This document shows positions 24,101 through 32,721 of a stretch of DNA of 33,908 bases, piece by piece. Position numbers and translations under genes: made by a program. This DNA comes from an uncultured Bacteroidota bacterium. GTDB lineage: Bacteria; Bacteroidota; Rhodothermia; Rhodothermales; Salinibacteraceae. Within the stretch, counting starts at the first letter, position 1. Every line of letters begins with the position of its first letter. The DNA is taken from positions 1-33,908 of the forward strand of contig CAJXKO010000022.1 in NCBI GenBank assembly GCA_913055845.1. Direction: 5' to 3'. Under the pieces are notes generated by a model that was given only the letters and a program-made list of their open reading frames with translations, did no database searches and had not been told where the DNA came from.

Positions 24101-25522
24101 TCACGTGCGCTTCCGCGCCATGCCCTGTTCGTGGGCCGTCCGGGACACAGCATCCGCGACCCGCTCCACGACGTCCTGGTCGAACACACTGGGAATAACG
24201 TAGTCGGCGGTCAAGTTGTGTGGATCGATTGTATCGGCGATGGCCTGGGCCGCCGCAATTTTCATCTCGTCCGTGATGGCTTCGGTCCGGCACCCCAGTG
24301 CGCCCTTGAACAACCCGGGAAAGCAAAGCACGTTGTTGATCTGGTTTGGATAATCGCTCCGCCCGGTCGCCATGACGGACACGTGTGGATAGGCAACCTC
24401 TGGCATAATCTCGGGACGCGGGTTGGCCATCGCAAAGACGATTGGGTCGCGGGCCATGCGCTTGAGGTCCGCCACGTCGAGGATGTCCGGCGCGCTAAGC
24501 CCGATGAACACATCGGCTCCTTCCATCACTGCCGAGAGGCTCTCGCCCTCTACGGAAGGATCGGTCATTTCAACGTACCGCGTCTTTGCCGGGTTTAGAT
24601 CGGTCCGTTCCGACGTAACGGGCCCACTGCTGTCTACGCCCACAATGTCCTCGACGCCCATCTGCAACAGCATCTCGGTTACGGCGGTACCCGCCGCCCC
24701 GATGCCCACCATGACTACCGAAATGTCGGCAAGATCCTTTTCCACAATCGTGAGGGCATTTAGGAGGGCCGCCACCGTGACCACGGCGGTGCCGTGCTGG
24801 TCGTCGTGGAAGACGGGGATGTCGAGCTCTTCCTCCAGACGCTCCTCGATGGCAAAGCATCGGGGGGCCGAGATATCCTCCAGGTTGATGCCCCCAAAGA
24901 CGGGGGCGATGCGCCGCACGGTGTCCACAATCTCGTCGACATCGGTCGTATTGAGACACACCGGAAATCCGTTCACGCCGGCAAATTCTTTTAGGAGTTG
25001 AGCCTTCCCTTCCATCACCGGAATCGCAGCTTCCGCGCCGATGTCCCCGAGCCCAAGCACCGCCGTACCATCGGACACCACGGCCACGGTGTTGCTCTTG
25101 ATGGTGAGCCGGTGGGCGTCGATGGGCGTTTCGTGGATCGACTCAGAGACACGGGCTACACCCGGCGTGTACGCCATCGAAAGCTGGTCGCGGGTCCGGA
25201 GGGGCGACTTGCTTTCTACCTCCAGTTTTCCACCGAGATGGAGGAGGAAGGTACGATCGGAGGTGTTCACAACCTCCACCCCGTCGATGTCCCGGAGCTC
25301 GTCGACGATTGACCGTGCATGGTCGTCGCTACGGGTGTTGATGGTGATGTCGCGGGTCAGCTTTTCCTTCTCGGCCCGCACGATGTCGATGGCCCCAATG
25401 TTGCCGCCCTGTTCGCCGATTACCGACGTCACTTTCGCGAGCATGCCGGGGCGATTGTCGATCAGCACCCGGACGGTGATCGAATTGCTGGCGCTGGGTA
25501 GATATTCCTGGGTGTCTTCCAT
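24101..25522 (-). CDS. NAD(P)-dependent malic enzyme with N-terminal ACT domain
   Basis: The enzyme decarboxylates malate to pyruvate with reduction of NAD(P). The 473-aa product starts at the ATG at 25522 (MEDTQEYLPSASN); the 26 codons open upstream are not protein-like and overlap the rpsA terminator area. Residues 16-90 form an ACT domain (VRVLIDNRPGMLAKVTSVIGEQGGNIGAID), a ligand-sensing module, so allosteric control by a small molecule is likely. The catalytic part has the AYTPGVARV block, the catalytic Lys region (KSNTVAVVSDGTAVLGLGDIG), metal ligands in NLEDI (Glu215, Asp216) and HDDQHGTA (Asp240, Asp241), and the dinucleotide motif GIGAAG (273-278). This is the short bacterial class without a phosphotransacetylase tail. 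It lies downstream of rpsA behind a terminator. Confidence 0.93.
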   Translation of the reverse strand: MEDTQEYLPSASNSITVRVLIDNRPGMLAKVTSVIGEQGGNIGAIDIVRAEKEKLTRDITINTRSDDHARSIVDELRDIDGVEVVNTSDRTFLLHLGGKLEVESKSPLRTRDQLSMAYTPGVARVSESIHETPIDAHRLTIKSNTVAVVSDGTAVLGLGDIGAEAAIPVMEGKAQLLKEFAGVNGFPVCLNTTDVDEIVDTVRRIAPVFGGINLEDISAPRCFAIEERLEEELDIPVFHDDQHGTAVVTVAALLNALTIVEKDLADISVVMVGIGAAGTAVTEMLLQMGVEDIVGVDSSGPVTSERTDLNPAKTRYVEMTDPSVEGESLSAVMEGADVFIGLSAPDILDVADLKRMARDPIVFAMANPRPEIMPEVAYPHVSVMATGRSDYPNQINNVLCFPGLFKGALGCRTEAITDEMKIAAAQAIADTIDPHNLTADYVIPSVFDQDVVERVADAVSRTAHEQGMARKRT

Positions 25523-25596
25523 GAGGCAATTGTGGTGGGGAAAAGGAATGGTGGGTGGACGTGTCCCGACCGCAGGGACCAGGTGGGGCGTGCAAA

Positions 25597-25633
25597 GCAA
25601 AAGGGACGGCCTCCGGAGTGGAAGCCGTCCCTT
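25597..25633 (-). terminator. Intrinsic terminator after rpsA
   Basis: AAGGGACGGC (25601-25610) pairs with GCCGTCCCTT (25624-25633). After a mismatch, TCC pairs with GGA inside, leaving the loop GGAGT. On the minus strand a T-rich stretch (TTTTGCTTTG) follows. It lies 40 bases after the rpsA stop and ahead of the malic enzyme gene. Confidence 0.8.
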
Positions 25634-25672
25634 CTGCGCTGTTCCAGAACCTTCTCGGCCGAGGCCGTAGGG

Positions 25673-28279
25673 CTAACTGATGGCGCCGGTCTCGTCGAAC
25701 TCCTCGAGCGCCTCCGAGATTTCCTCGGCGTAGGCTGAGCCAATGCCGTCCAGTTCGGTCAGGTCGTCAACCTCACGAAGATCGGCCAGAGTGGTGACGC
25801 CAGCACTCTCAAGACGCGAGACGCGGGGGAAGTTGTCTGGGAAGCCGGTGGTTTCATCAAATGCCGCTTCCTCGTCGGCCTCGTCCGTGGCGGCGTCATC
25901 CGCATCGGTCTCAGGCGAGTCGGCCGTCTCTTCGGAATCGTCGGACGCGTCTTGTCCGTCGGCGTCCTCGGCTGCTTCCTGCTCAGCTTCCTGGGCGGCT
26001 TCGCGACGTTCTTCTTCCTCCATCTCGCGACGAAGGTCAGCCAGGCCAGAGAGTTCGCCGAGCGTGGTGGGCCCGGTCGTGGGCTCTTCCTCCTGCTCTT
26101 CCTCCTCCTGGAAGTCGCGCACCGCTTCTTCGCGCTCGCGTTCCTTCTGGCGCTCCTCGCGCTTCTCTTCCTTCCGCTCCTCTTCGCGTTCGGCCTCCTC
26201 TTTGGCCGTCTCGCTAAGGACAATGTCCTTCTGGTCCTTGTCGAAGCGGATGACGCGGAGATCGAGCTCGTCGCCCTCGTGGTAGTGATTTCTAAACTCC
26301 TTCGGGCCGCGCTTCAACTCGCTGCCGGGCACAAAGGCCTCGACGTCGAGCGGAAGCTGCACCACGAGTCCCTTGTCTTCCACGCGGACGACCTCGCCGG
26401 TCGTATCGTTGCCTTCTTCGTAAGCGTCGGCAAACTGGTCCCACGGGTTGGTCTTCACCTGCTTGTGGCCCAGCGAGATGCGGCGACGGTCCTCGTCGAT
26501 GTTGAGAATCACGACATCGAGCTCCTGCCCCTCATCGACCATGTCGCCCGGATGGCGAATCTTCTTGGTCCAAGACAGGTCCGAGACGTGCACCAGGCCG
26601 TCAATGCCCGGTTCGATCTCGACGAAGACACCGAAGTTGGTGATGTTGCGGACCGTACCGGTCAGTACCGTGCCGGCCGGGTAGCGGTCGCTGATGCCAT
26701 CCCAGGGATCGGGCTCCAGCTGCTTCATGCCGAGCGAGATCTTCCGCTCCTCCTGGTCGATGTTGAGGATCTTTACATCGACGATCTGCCCCAGCGATAC
26801 CATCTGGCTGGGATGCTCGATGTGACGCGTCCACGACATTTCGCTGATGTGGACGAGTCCCTCGATGCCTTTCTCAATCTCGACGAAGGCGCCGTAGTTG
26901 GTAATGGAGACCACTTTTCCCTCCACCGTATCGCCTTCAGAGTACTGATCACCAATCTTGTCCCACGGGTGATCCTGAAGCTGCTTCAGGCCCAGCGAGA
27001 TGCGCTGGCGCTCCTCCTCATAGTCGAGTACGACGACCTCAAGCTCCTGGTCGAGCTCCACGACCTCGCTCGGGTGCGACACGCGCCCCCACGAGAGGTC
27101 TGTGATGTGGAGAAGCCCATCGACCCCACCGAGGTCAATGAAGACCCCGAAGTCAACGATGTTCTTGACGGTGCCTTCGAGCACCTGCCCCACCTCAAGC
27201 GACTCGAGAATCTCTTGCCGCTGCTCCTCGAGCTCGTGTTCGATGAGCTCGCGGTGAGAAACGACGATGTTCTCGTTTTCCGGGTTGAGTTTGACGATCT
27301 TGAACTCCATCCGCGTCTCCAGGTACGCTTCGAAATCGCGTACCGGACGCACATCGATTTGGGAGCCCGGGAGGAATGCCTCCATACCGTCGAAGAGCTC
27401 CACGATCATTCCGCCCTTAATGCGGCGAATAATCGTGCCCTCAATAACCTCCTCGTTCTCGTAGATCTCCTCGACGCGCTGCCAGCGGCGCACCTTGTCG
27501 GCCTGCTCTTTCGACAACACCAGCTGGCCATCGCGGTCCTCCTTTCGTTCGAGGTACACCTCTACGGTGTCTCCGGGCCGGATATCCTCACCTTCGAACT
27601 CGTCCCGGGAAACGATGCCGTCGCTCTTGTAGCCGATGTCAATCACCACGTAGTCCTCGTTCACCTGGAGGACACGGCCTTCGACGATATCCTGCTCACG
27701 AACGTCGATGGAGGTCTGATCAACGACCTGCCGAAACTGGTCGTAGACGGGGTCGTCGGCGTGGGAAGGCCCCTCCGTCTCAAGCTCATCGAGCGAAACC
27801 GTCTGGCCGTAGGTTTCACCAGTGAAGCCCTGGGCCTCCTCCGTGCGCTCAAGCTCCTCGGAAGAAAGACTCCGGGCCGGCTCATCAAACTCAGACACGT
27901 CGACGGCGGCCTCTTCCCCAGTCGGGATGTCGAGATTCTGTGAGGCTTCCTCGACGGCCTCCTCAAGAATACGACTCACGAAGCCAGGCTCCTCCGGCGG
28001 GTCCGGAGCAGCGTCCTCTTCTCCCCCCCCTTCGTCGGTAGGCTCATCGTCGGTGGGCTCGTCGGGGGACGCGGGTGCGGAGTCGCCGCCCCCTGTCTCA
28101 GCGCTTGGGGCCTCCGTAGAAGAAGCGTCGGAGTCGGCCGTAGCGTCCTCCGAGGACTCGGAAGAAGTAGAGGCTTCCGCCTCGGCATCCACAGTGTCGC
28201 TTTCCTCCTCGGAAGCTTGCGGGGAATCGGGGGCGTCTTGCGGTTCGTCCTTGGGTGCAACTTGCTCTTGTTCTGCCAT
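25673..28279 (-). CDS. rpsA: 30S ribosomal protein S1 (bS1), with acidic N-terminal extension and HhH tail
   Basis: S1 recruits and unfolds mRNA on the 30S subunit. The start at 28279 (MAEQEQVAPKDEPQD) gives 868 aa, much longer than the 550-600 aa usual for six-domain S1. Residues 1-190 are a Glu/Asp/Ser/Ala-rich extension. Six S1 domains follow from about 196, beginning with VEGRVLQV, IEGTIIRR, LEGTVKNI, VEGKVVSI, LTGTVRNI and TTGEVVRV. Domains 3-5 carry the strong FGVFIDL/YGAFVEI-type RNA-binding face. Then come a charged Glu/Arg helix, a second acidic linker, and a C-terminal domain of about 50 residues ending in LTELDGIGSAYAEEISEAL, a helix-hairpin-helix pattern. cmk lies upstream, as in many bacteria. 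There is no Shine-Dalgarno sequence. Confidence 0.95.
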   Translation of the reverse strand: MAEQEQVAPKDEPQDAPDSPQASEEESDTVDAEAEASTSSESSEDATADSDASSTEAPSAETGGGDSAPASPDEPTDDEPTDEGGGEEDAAPDPPEEPGFVSRILEEAVEEASQNLDIPTGEEAAVDVSEFDEPARSLSSEELERTEEAQGFTGETYGQTVSLDELETEGPSHADDPVYDQFRQVVDQTSIDVREQDIVEGRVLQVNEDYVVIDIGYKSDGIVSRDEFEGEDIRPGDTVEVYLERKEDRDGQLVLSKEQADKVRRWQRVEEIYENEEVIEGTIIRRIKGGMIVELFDGMEAFLPGSQIDVRPVRDFEAYLETRMEFKIVKLNPENENIVVSHRELIEHELEEQRQEILESLEVGQVLEGTVKNIVDFGVFIDLGGVDGLLHITDLSWGRVSHPSEVVELDQELEVVVLDYEEERQRISLGLKQLQDHPWDKIGDQYSEGDTVEGKVVSITNYGAFVEIEKGIEGLVHISEMSWTRHIEHPSQMVSLGQIVDVKILNIDQEERKISLGMKQLEPDPWDGISDRYPAGTVLTGTVRNITNFGVFVEIEPGIDGLVHVSDLSWTKKIRHPGDMVDEGQELDVVILNIDEDRRRISLGHKQVKTNPWDQFADAYEEGNDTTGEVVRVEDKGLVVQLPLDVEAFVPGSELKRGPKEFRNHYHEGDELDLRVIRFDKDQKDIVLSETAKEEAEREEERKEEKREERQKEREREEAVRDFQEEEEQEEEPTTGPTTLGELSGLADLRREMEEEERREAAQEAEQEAAEDADGQDASDDSEETADSPETDADDAATDEADEEAAFDETTGFPDNFPRVSRLESAGVTTLADLREVDDLTELDGIGSAYAEEISEALEEFDETGAIS

Positions 28280-28397
28280 ATACGGTTGATTGGGTTTGCG
28301 ATGCGCCGGGTCAAGTCCTCGCCGGCGGCGGTTGCAATTTGTACCTGCGAGGTCCTGGGGCCCAGCAGGGAGAATGAATAGTGAAGGCATGGATTCC

Positions 28398-28420
28398 ACG
28401 CCGGGAGGCGTCCCCGGCGT
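28398..28420 (-). other. Hairpin in the rpsA leader
   Basis: ACGCCGGG (28398-28405) pairs perfectly with CCCGGCGT (28413-28420) around a seven-base loop. It lies between the cmk terminator and the rpsA start, about 120 bases before the ATG, and has no U-run after it. It may be a leader structure; S1 is known to repress its own mRNA in E. coli through leader hairpins. Confidence 0.4.
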
Positions 28421-28430
28421 TCCTGAACAC

Positions 28431-28470
28431 AAAAACGGATGGCCCGGCACGAGGCCGGAATAGGGCATCC
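28431..28470 (-). terminator. Terminator after cmk
   Basis: The outer stem GGATG/CATCC (28437-28441 with 28466-28470) and inner stem CCGGC/GCCGG (28444-28448 with 28454-28458) enclose the loop ACGAG. On the minus strand the stem is followed by G then TTTTT (28435-28431). It starts 46 bases after the cmk stop. rpsA therefore probably has a promoter of its own, or depends on read-through. Confidence 0.65.
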
Positions 28471-28515
28471 ATCAATGTGTCCAAGACAGGCGAACGTTGT
28501 ATTAGACCGGCTCAG

Positions 28516-29199
28516 CTACGTTCCCCAGTCAGGATGTGCTTTAACGCGATCTACCACAAAGTCGACCTGTTCCGCAATGGTGCAGTCGGTCGTATCCAGT
28601 TCGACTGCGTCCTCTGCTCGACGAAGGGGCGCGATATCGCGGGTTCGGTCCTGGCGGTCGCGCTGCTCGATCTCGGCCCGGACCTCTTCGAAGGGAATGG
28701 TGTCTCCGGCCTCCGCGTACTCCTGCTGCCGGCGCCGCGCCCGCTCGTCAACATCGGCCACCATGAACACCTTGAGGTCCGCGTCCGGAAAGACGACAGT
28801 GCCTGTGTCCCGCCCGTCTAGCACGACCCCTCCGTGCTCCTCGGCCTGCTCTCGACCAATCCGGCGCTGCTCGTCAACCATGTATTCACGGACCGCGGCA
28901 AGGGTCGACACATCGCTCACGACGTGGTCCACTTCAGCACTCCGAATCTGATGGGTCACATCCTGCCCGCCCAGAAGCACCTGCATGGTGTCCCCTCGGT
29001 ACTGCACGTCGACCCGTAGAGTGGGAAGCACCTTCGCGGCCCCGTCGGCAGTGCGGGGCACGTCGGCCCGGAGGAAGCCGAGGGCAACCGCCCGGTACAT
29101 GGCGCCCGTGTCCAGGTAGACGTACCCAAGTTGAGCCGCCACGCGGCGCGCGGTGGTGCTCTTTCCGGAGCCGGCCGGACCGTCGATGGTGATAATCAC
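28516..29199 (-). CDS. cmk: Cytidylate kinase
   Basis: Cmk phosphorylates CMP and dCMP with ATP. The 227-aa product begins MIITIDGPAGSGKSTTARRVA, with the P-loop at residues 7-15, then LGYVYLDTGAMYRAVAL (CMP-binding), DVTHQIRSAEVDHVVSDVS (the insert typical of bacterial CMP kinases), VLDGRDTGTVVFPDADLKVFMVAD, and the Arg-rich lid DRQDRTRDIAPLRRAEDAVELDT. All key parts are intact. The cmk-rpsA order on one strand is conserved in many bacteria, though here a terminator-like hairpin lies between. The LEA14-like lipoprotein gene ends 56 bases upstream. Confidence 0.96.
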   Translation of the reverse strand: MIITIDGPAGSGKSTTARRVAAQLGYVYLDTGAMYRAVALGFLRADVPRTADGAAKVLPTLRVDVQYRGDTMQVLLGGQDVTHQIRSAEVDHVVSDVSTLAAVREYMVDEQRRIGREQAEEHGGVVLDGRDTGTVVFPDADLKVFMVADVDERARRRQQEYAEAGDTIPFEEVRAEIEQRDRQDRTRDIAPLRRAEDAVELDTTDCTIAEQVDFVVDRVKAHPDWGT

Positions 29200-29255
29200 G
29201 AGGCGTAGGGAAGAGACTGTACCACAAGGGAAAACGCGCGACAGGAACGGGCCGT

Positions 29256-29867
29256 CTACGGGTTCGCCTGCGAGCCCCCCACCTCCTTGCTCACCACGGT
29301 AATGGGAGACGGGTACTGGAAGGGGCCGAGCGCAGTGTTCACGGTTGGCTGCATCCGAAGCTTGATCGTCTGTGGGGGCTTGTCGCCCCCCAGGGCCGCG
29401 GCAAGATCAACCAGCCCCTGCAGGTTGTCATCAAAGAATCGGACAAGGTCGAGTTCAACCTGAAAGGTCACCTCCTGGGGATCGCCGGGCGGAAGCACGA
29501 CCTCCTGGCCAAACCGCCCCGAGACGGTTTCCTTCTCTTCGAGCAGGAGCGTCCAGTCCATTTCCGTGAGGCGGGCGTTCACACTGTTCGAGGCCGGATT
29601 GGTGGCCTGCAGGTGCAACGTGAACGAGAGGGGCAGTTTGCCGTCGGAAAGGGCCGCCCCGAGACGCAGGGCATCCGTAGCGCGGAGGTCATCGTAGGAC
29701 TGGACCTGTGACACGTCGACGCCGGCCAGGCGCGAGGCGGAGACCCGGTCGATTGAAAATTGCACCTTGCGGAGATTAGACACCTCCCGCAGGGTGGTAC
29801 AGCCCGTGCCCACGATCAGGAGTCCCCCAAGCCCAAGAAGCAGCATCCACGACGATCGAGTCAGCAC
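29256..29867 (-). CDS. LEA14-like (LEA type 2 / WHy fold) lipoprotein
   Basis: I start at the GTG at 29867 (MLTRSSWMLLLGLGGLLIVG), which gives a positive n-region, a hydrophobic core and a lipobox VGTGC with Cys23; the ATG at 29846 is an alternative. A longer frame upstream runs antisense to the start of the RNA methyltransferase gene and is rejected. The mature part (about 85-200) has the LEA_2 pattern: LPLSFTLHLQATNPASNSVNARLTEMDWTLLLEEKETVSGRFGQEVVLPPG, followed by VTFQVELDLVRFF. Such domains are beta sandwiches linked to desiccation or osmotic stress in plants and are common as bacterial lipoproteins of unknown function. Anchoring in the periplasm is expected. It is divergent from the methyltransferase gene, with 130 bases between. 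Confidence 0.75.
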   Translation of the reverse strand: MLTRSSWMLLLGLGGLLIVGTGCTTLREVSNLRKVQFSIDRVSASRLAGVDVSQVQSYDDLRATDALRLGAALSDGKLPLSFTLHLQATNPASNSVNARLTEMDWTLLLEEKETVSGRFGQEVVLPPGDPQEVTFQVELDLVRFFDDNLQGLVDLAAALGGDKPPQTIKLRMQPTVNTALGPFQYPSPITVVSKEVGGSQANP

Positions 29868-29997
29868 AAGGCAACGAGCGGGTTGGGAAAGGGGAAAGGG
29901 GAGAAACAGGGCACGGCGTGACGAATTGCACCGCCCTCCCGGGCAAGCCGTTGAGTCTTGCTTCTTGCACAGGACAAATGTCATCACTGGTTCCCAG

Positions 29998-30561
29998 ATG
30001 CGCAAGCTTAGTTGGGATGAAATTGAGCGTCCAACCCCCGAGGAGGTCTCGGCCCTCCCCAAGCATCCGATCCGACTTATCGTGCACAATGTACGGTCCA
30101 TTCACAATGTCGGCTCGATGTTTCGCACGTCGGACGCCGCCCGGATTGAGCACGTGCACTTAACGGGGTTCACGGGCACCCCTGAACACAAGGACCTCCA
30201 CAAAACTGCCCTGGGGGCTCAGGACACAGTTGCGTGGAGTCAGCACGACGAGATCCGTCCGCTCCTGCACGACCTTCAGGAGGCGGGATACACTATCGCC
30301 CTCCTCGAACAGACCGATCACACACAGCGCCCCGAAACGGTAGCAGCGGATGCATTTCCGATGGCTCTGGTGGTAGGGAACGAGGTGCATGGGATTGACG
30401 AGGAGGTTCTCGACGCCGCCGATCTCGCCCTCGAAATCCCCCAGTACGGAGCCAAGATTTCGCTCAACGTGGGCGTCGCCTACGGCATCGCGATTTACGA
30501 CCTAATCCGTCGCGTTCGAACACTGGAGGGACCGCCCGGGGATTCGCCACGTATGGAGTAA
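29998..30561 (+). CDS. TrmH-family (SPOUT) RNA 2'-O-methyltransferase
   Basis: This 187-aa knotted methyltransferase should methylate a ribose 2'-OH in tRNA or rRNA, using S-adenosylmethionine. The three SpoU motifs are clear: NVRSIHNVGSMFRTSDAA (about 30-47, with the catalytic Arg), VVGNEVHGID (about 124-133), and EIPQYGAKISLNVGVAYGIAIYDL (about 145-168). The protein is a bare catalytic domain without the N-terminal RNA-binding extension of RlmB. The target site is not predictable; short forms like this are often misnamed. The start is the ATG at 29998 (MRKLSWDEIERP); frames further upstream overlap the divergent lipoprotein gene. mutA follows 66 bases later. Confidence 0.88.
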   Translation: MRKLSWDEIERPTPEEVSALPKHPIRLIVHNVRSIHNVGSMFRTSDAARIEHVHLTGFTGTPEHKDLHKTALGAQDTVAWSQHDEIRPLLHDLQEAGYTIALLEQTDHTQRPETVAADAFPMALVVGNEVHGIDEEVLDAADLALEIPQYGAKISLNVGVAYGIAIYDLIRRVRTLEGPPGDSPRME

Positions 30562-30627
30562 CCCAAGCGTAACGATGGAGGGTCAGGGGCACTCTCGCCT
30601 GAGTTTTCCAGCCTCTCTCCCCGCAGC

Positions 30628-32658
30628 ATGCCCGACCCAGCGCAACATGGATCTCTCTTCGGCGACTTCTCCCCGGTGTCCCCGGAGACGTGGGACGCGA
30701 AAGTGAGGTCGGAGACGGGACGGTCCCCCGAGGAGGTTCTCACCTGGTCCTCCGTGGAGAACGTGACGATTCCTGCGTATCTCCACCCCGATGCCCTCCA
30801 GGATGTTGCCCACTTGGTCCCCGACGTCGATTCGTCCCCGCTCGCCGGGCCCCAGCCCCTCCCCGCCAACGACTGGGCCGTCTGCCAGCCGCTTGCGCAC
30901 CCCGATCCTGAAACCGCCAACGAGCATGCCCGCGCCGCTGTGATGAGCGGCGCCGAACAGCTTCAATTGCGTGGGGCCTCGCAGAGACCTTCCCCCCACG
31001 ATCACGGCGTCGACATACGTGCCTCGGAAGACCTTGCAACGGCCCTTGATGGCATTGACGCAACCGAGACGAGTCTCCACCTCGGCCCCGGCCCGGCCGG
31101 AGCGGGGCTCTACATTCTGCTTCGAGAGTTCCTTCTGAACCAGGACATCGACCCGGAACGCGTCGGGGGCTCGGTCCTCTTCGATCCAGTGGCAGCCCTT
31201 GCAGCGGGCGACGCGTCCGAGGCAGACTCAGCCTTTGCCCTGGCCAACCAACTCACCGCCGATGCGGCGGCCCTGCCGGACCTTCGGTCGGTGTCTATCG
31301 ACGCTCGTGTGTACCACGACGCGGGTGCCTCCGCCCCGCAGGAACTCGCCGCCACGCTGGCCGCCCTTGCCGAGCGTCTGGCCCGAAGCACCGAACAGCC
31401 CCCCCCGCTTCCCGCCCTGCTCAAGAACCTCCAGCTCCTCGTATCGGTTTCTACGAGCTACTTTGTTGAGATTGCCAAGCTGCGGGCCCTCCGACTTCTC
31501 GTGCCGCAGGTAGTAGACGCTTTCGCGGATGCCGCGGGCATGACCATTGATTTTCACCCCGCCGACCTGGAGATTCGCGTCGAGACCTCCCGCCGCACGG
31601 AAACCCTGTACGACCCGTACGTGAACATGCTGCGGGCCACCACCGAGGCCTTGGCTGCGGTCTTGGGAGGCTGCGATGCACTCACCATCCGTGCCTTCGA
31701 CGACGCCCTCCGCCCTCCCGATGCCTTTGGCCTCCGCATCGCCCGTAATGTGCAGCTCATCCTGCGGCACGAGGCCCATGTCGACCAAGTGGCCGACCCC
31801 GCGGCGGGATCGTACTACCTGGAAACGTTGACCGACCAGCTTGCCGAACGGGCCTGGAGACAATTCCAGGAGATTGAGGACGACGGCGGGATTGTCGACA
31901 CGCTCCGCGACGGCACGCTCCAGCAACGCATCGCCGAAACGCGCCGGGCGCGACGCGATGCGATTGATCAGCGGACACACGTCCTCGTAGGCACCACACA
32001 CTACCCAAACCTCGACGAGCAGCGACGTGAGGACCTCGTGCCCCCGGCGGTCCCTCAAGCCGCCGGCTCGCCGGCGGCTCCCTCCGAGCTTTCCTCCTTC
32101 GACGCCCTGGTCGAAGCCGCACAGAACGGAGCCACGCTTCCAGATCTCGTGGCGGTTCTGGGGCCGTGCCCGACGGACATTGAGCCCCTTCCTCGCATCC
32201 GCGTGGCTGAGGAAATCGAATCGATCCGGCTGCGGACCGAAGCGTACGCCGACGCCCACGATGGCCCGCCGCAGGTCCTCCTCGCCCCGCTGGGTCCGCC
32301 CGCCGCCCGAAGTGCCCGCACCACCTTCGCCCGCAATTTCTTGGGCGTGGCGGGCTTCGCAATCGAGGAGCCACTCAAGTTCGAGAATATCGAAGAGGTC
32401 GCCGACACGGCCGTCGAGCACGATGCCGACCTCGTTGTCCTCTGTAGCTCCGATGCCGAGTACGCCGACCTCGCCCCGTCCCTAACCTCCGCCCTCGCAA
32501 ATCGCGACCAAGAGGCCCTCCTCGGCATCGCCGGCGCCCCCGACGACCTCGATACCAGCGACCATGCAGACTTCTACGTTCACCAGGGAAGCTCGCTAAA
32601 AGAAACGCTGACCATGCTGCAAGAACGCCTCGGCATCGACGTGACGAGTGAGCCGTGA
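30628..32658 (+). CDS. mutA: Methylmalonyl-CoA mutase, small (non-catalytic) subunit
   Basis: With MutB it forms the cobalamin enzyme interconverting methylmalonyl-CoA and succinyl-CoA. The 676-aa product has the mutase TIM-barrel half (about 90-480; TSYFVEIAKLRALRLLVPQVVDAF, YDPYVNMLRATTEALAAVLGGCDALTIRAFD, ADPAAGSYYLETLTDQL). The C-terminal B12-fold half (about 530-676) lacks the Asp-x-His-x-x-Gly cobalt-ligand motif: the equivalent place reads RTTFARNFLGVAGF. This loss is normal for the small subunit. The ATG at 30628 starts MPDPAQHGSLFGDFSPVS. mutB begins 63 bases after its stop. Its last codons lie inside an array of 7-base repeats. Confidence 0.93.
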   Translation: MPDPAQHGSLFGDFSPVSPETWDAKVRSETGRSPEEVLTWSSVENVTIPAYLHPDALQDVAHLVPDVDSSPLAGPQPLPANDWAVCQPLAHPDPETANEHARAAVMSGAEQLQLRGASQRPSPHDHGVDIRASEDLATALDGIDATETSLHLGPGPAGAGLYILLREFLLNQDIDPERVGGSVLFDPVAALAAGDASEADSAFALANQLTADAAALPDLRSVSIDARVYHDAGASAPQELAATLAALAERLARSTEQPPPLPALLKNLQLLVSVSTSYFVEIAKLRALRLLVPQVVDAFADAAGMTIDFHPADLEIRVETSRRTETLYDPYVNMLRATTEALAAVLGGCDALTIRAFDDALRPPDAFGLRIARNVQLILRHEAHVDQVADPAAGSYYLETLTDQLAERAWRQFQEIEDDGGIVDTLRDGTLQQRIAETRRARRDAIDQRTHVLVGTTHYPNLDEQRREDLVPPAVPQAAGSPAAPSELSSFDALVEAAQNGATLPDLVAVLGPCPTDIEPLPRIRVAEEIESIRLRTEAYADAHDGPPQVLLAPLGPPAARSARTTFARNFLGVAGFAIEEPLKFENIEEVADTAVEHDADLVVLCSSDAEYADLAPSLTSALANRDQEALLGIAGAPDDLDTSDHADFYVHQGSSLKETLTMLQERLGIDVTSEP

Positions 32659-32706
32659 TGCGTGAAGGCTCAACCTCTCACGCGTCACGTTTCACGCCTC
32701 ACTCAC
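32641..32706. repeat. Mirrored array of 7-base GTGAnnn / TCACnnn repeats
   Basis: Four tandem heptamers GTGACGA, GTGAGCC, GTGATGC and GTGAAGG (32641-32668) are followed by a nine-base centre (32669-32677). Then come heptamers in the opposite sense, TCACGCG, TCACGTT and TCACGCC (32678-32698), and TCACTCAC (32699-32706). The mutA stop TGA (32656-32658) falls within the second and third left-hand units. In RNA the arms can fold into a hairpin: GTGATGCGTGA with TCACGCGTCAC, 10 of 11 Watson-Crick plus one G-T. Confidence 0.8.
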
Positions 32707-32721
32707 TTACCTTCAGAGCCC

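Noticed and set aside
25952-27943. 663-codon open frame on the plus strand
   Set aside because: It lies wholly antisense to rpsA, whose six S1 domains are clear. Long antisense frames are expected in GC-rich genes with biased codon use.
29868-30101. N-terminal extension of the LEA14-like lipoprotein
   Set aside because: It would place about 78 residues, antisense to the RNA methyltransferase start, in front of a clear lipoprotein signal peptide.
31228-32421. 397-codon minus-strand frame
   Set aside because: It is antisense to mutA; its Gly/Arg/Val-rich translation shows no family motif, while mutA has the mutase barrel blocks.
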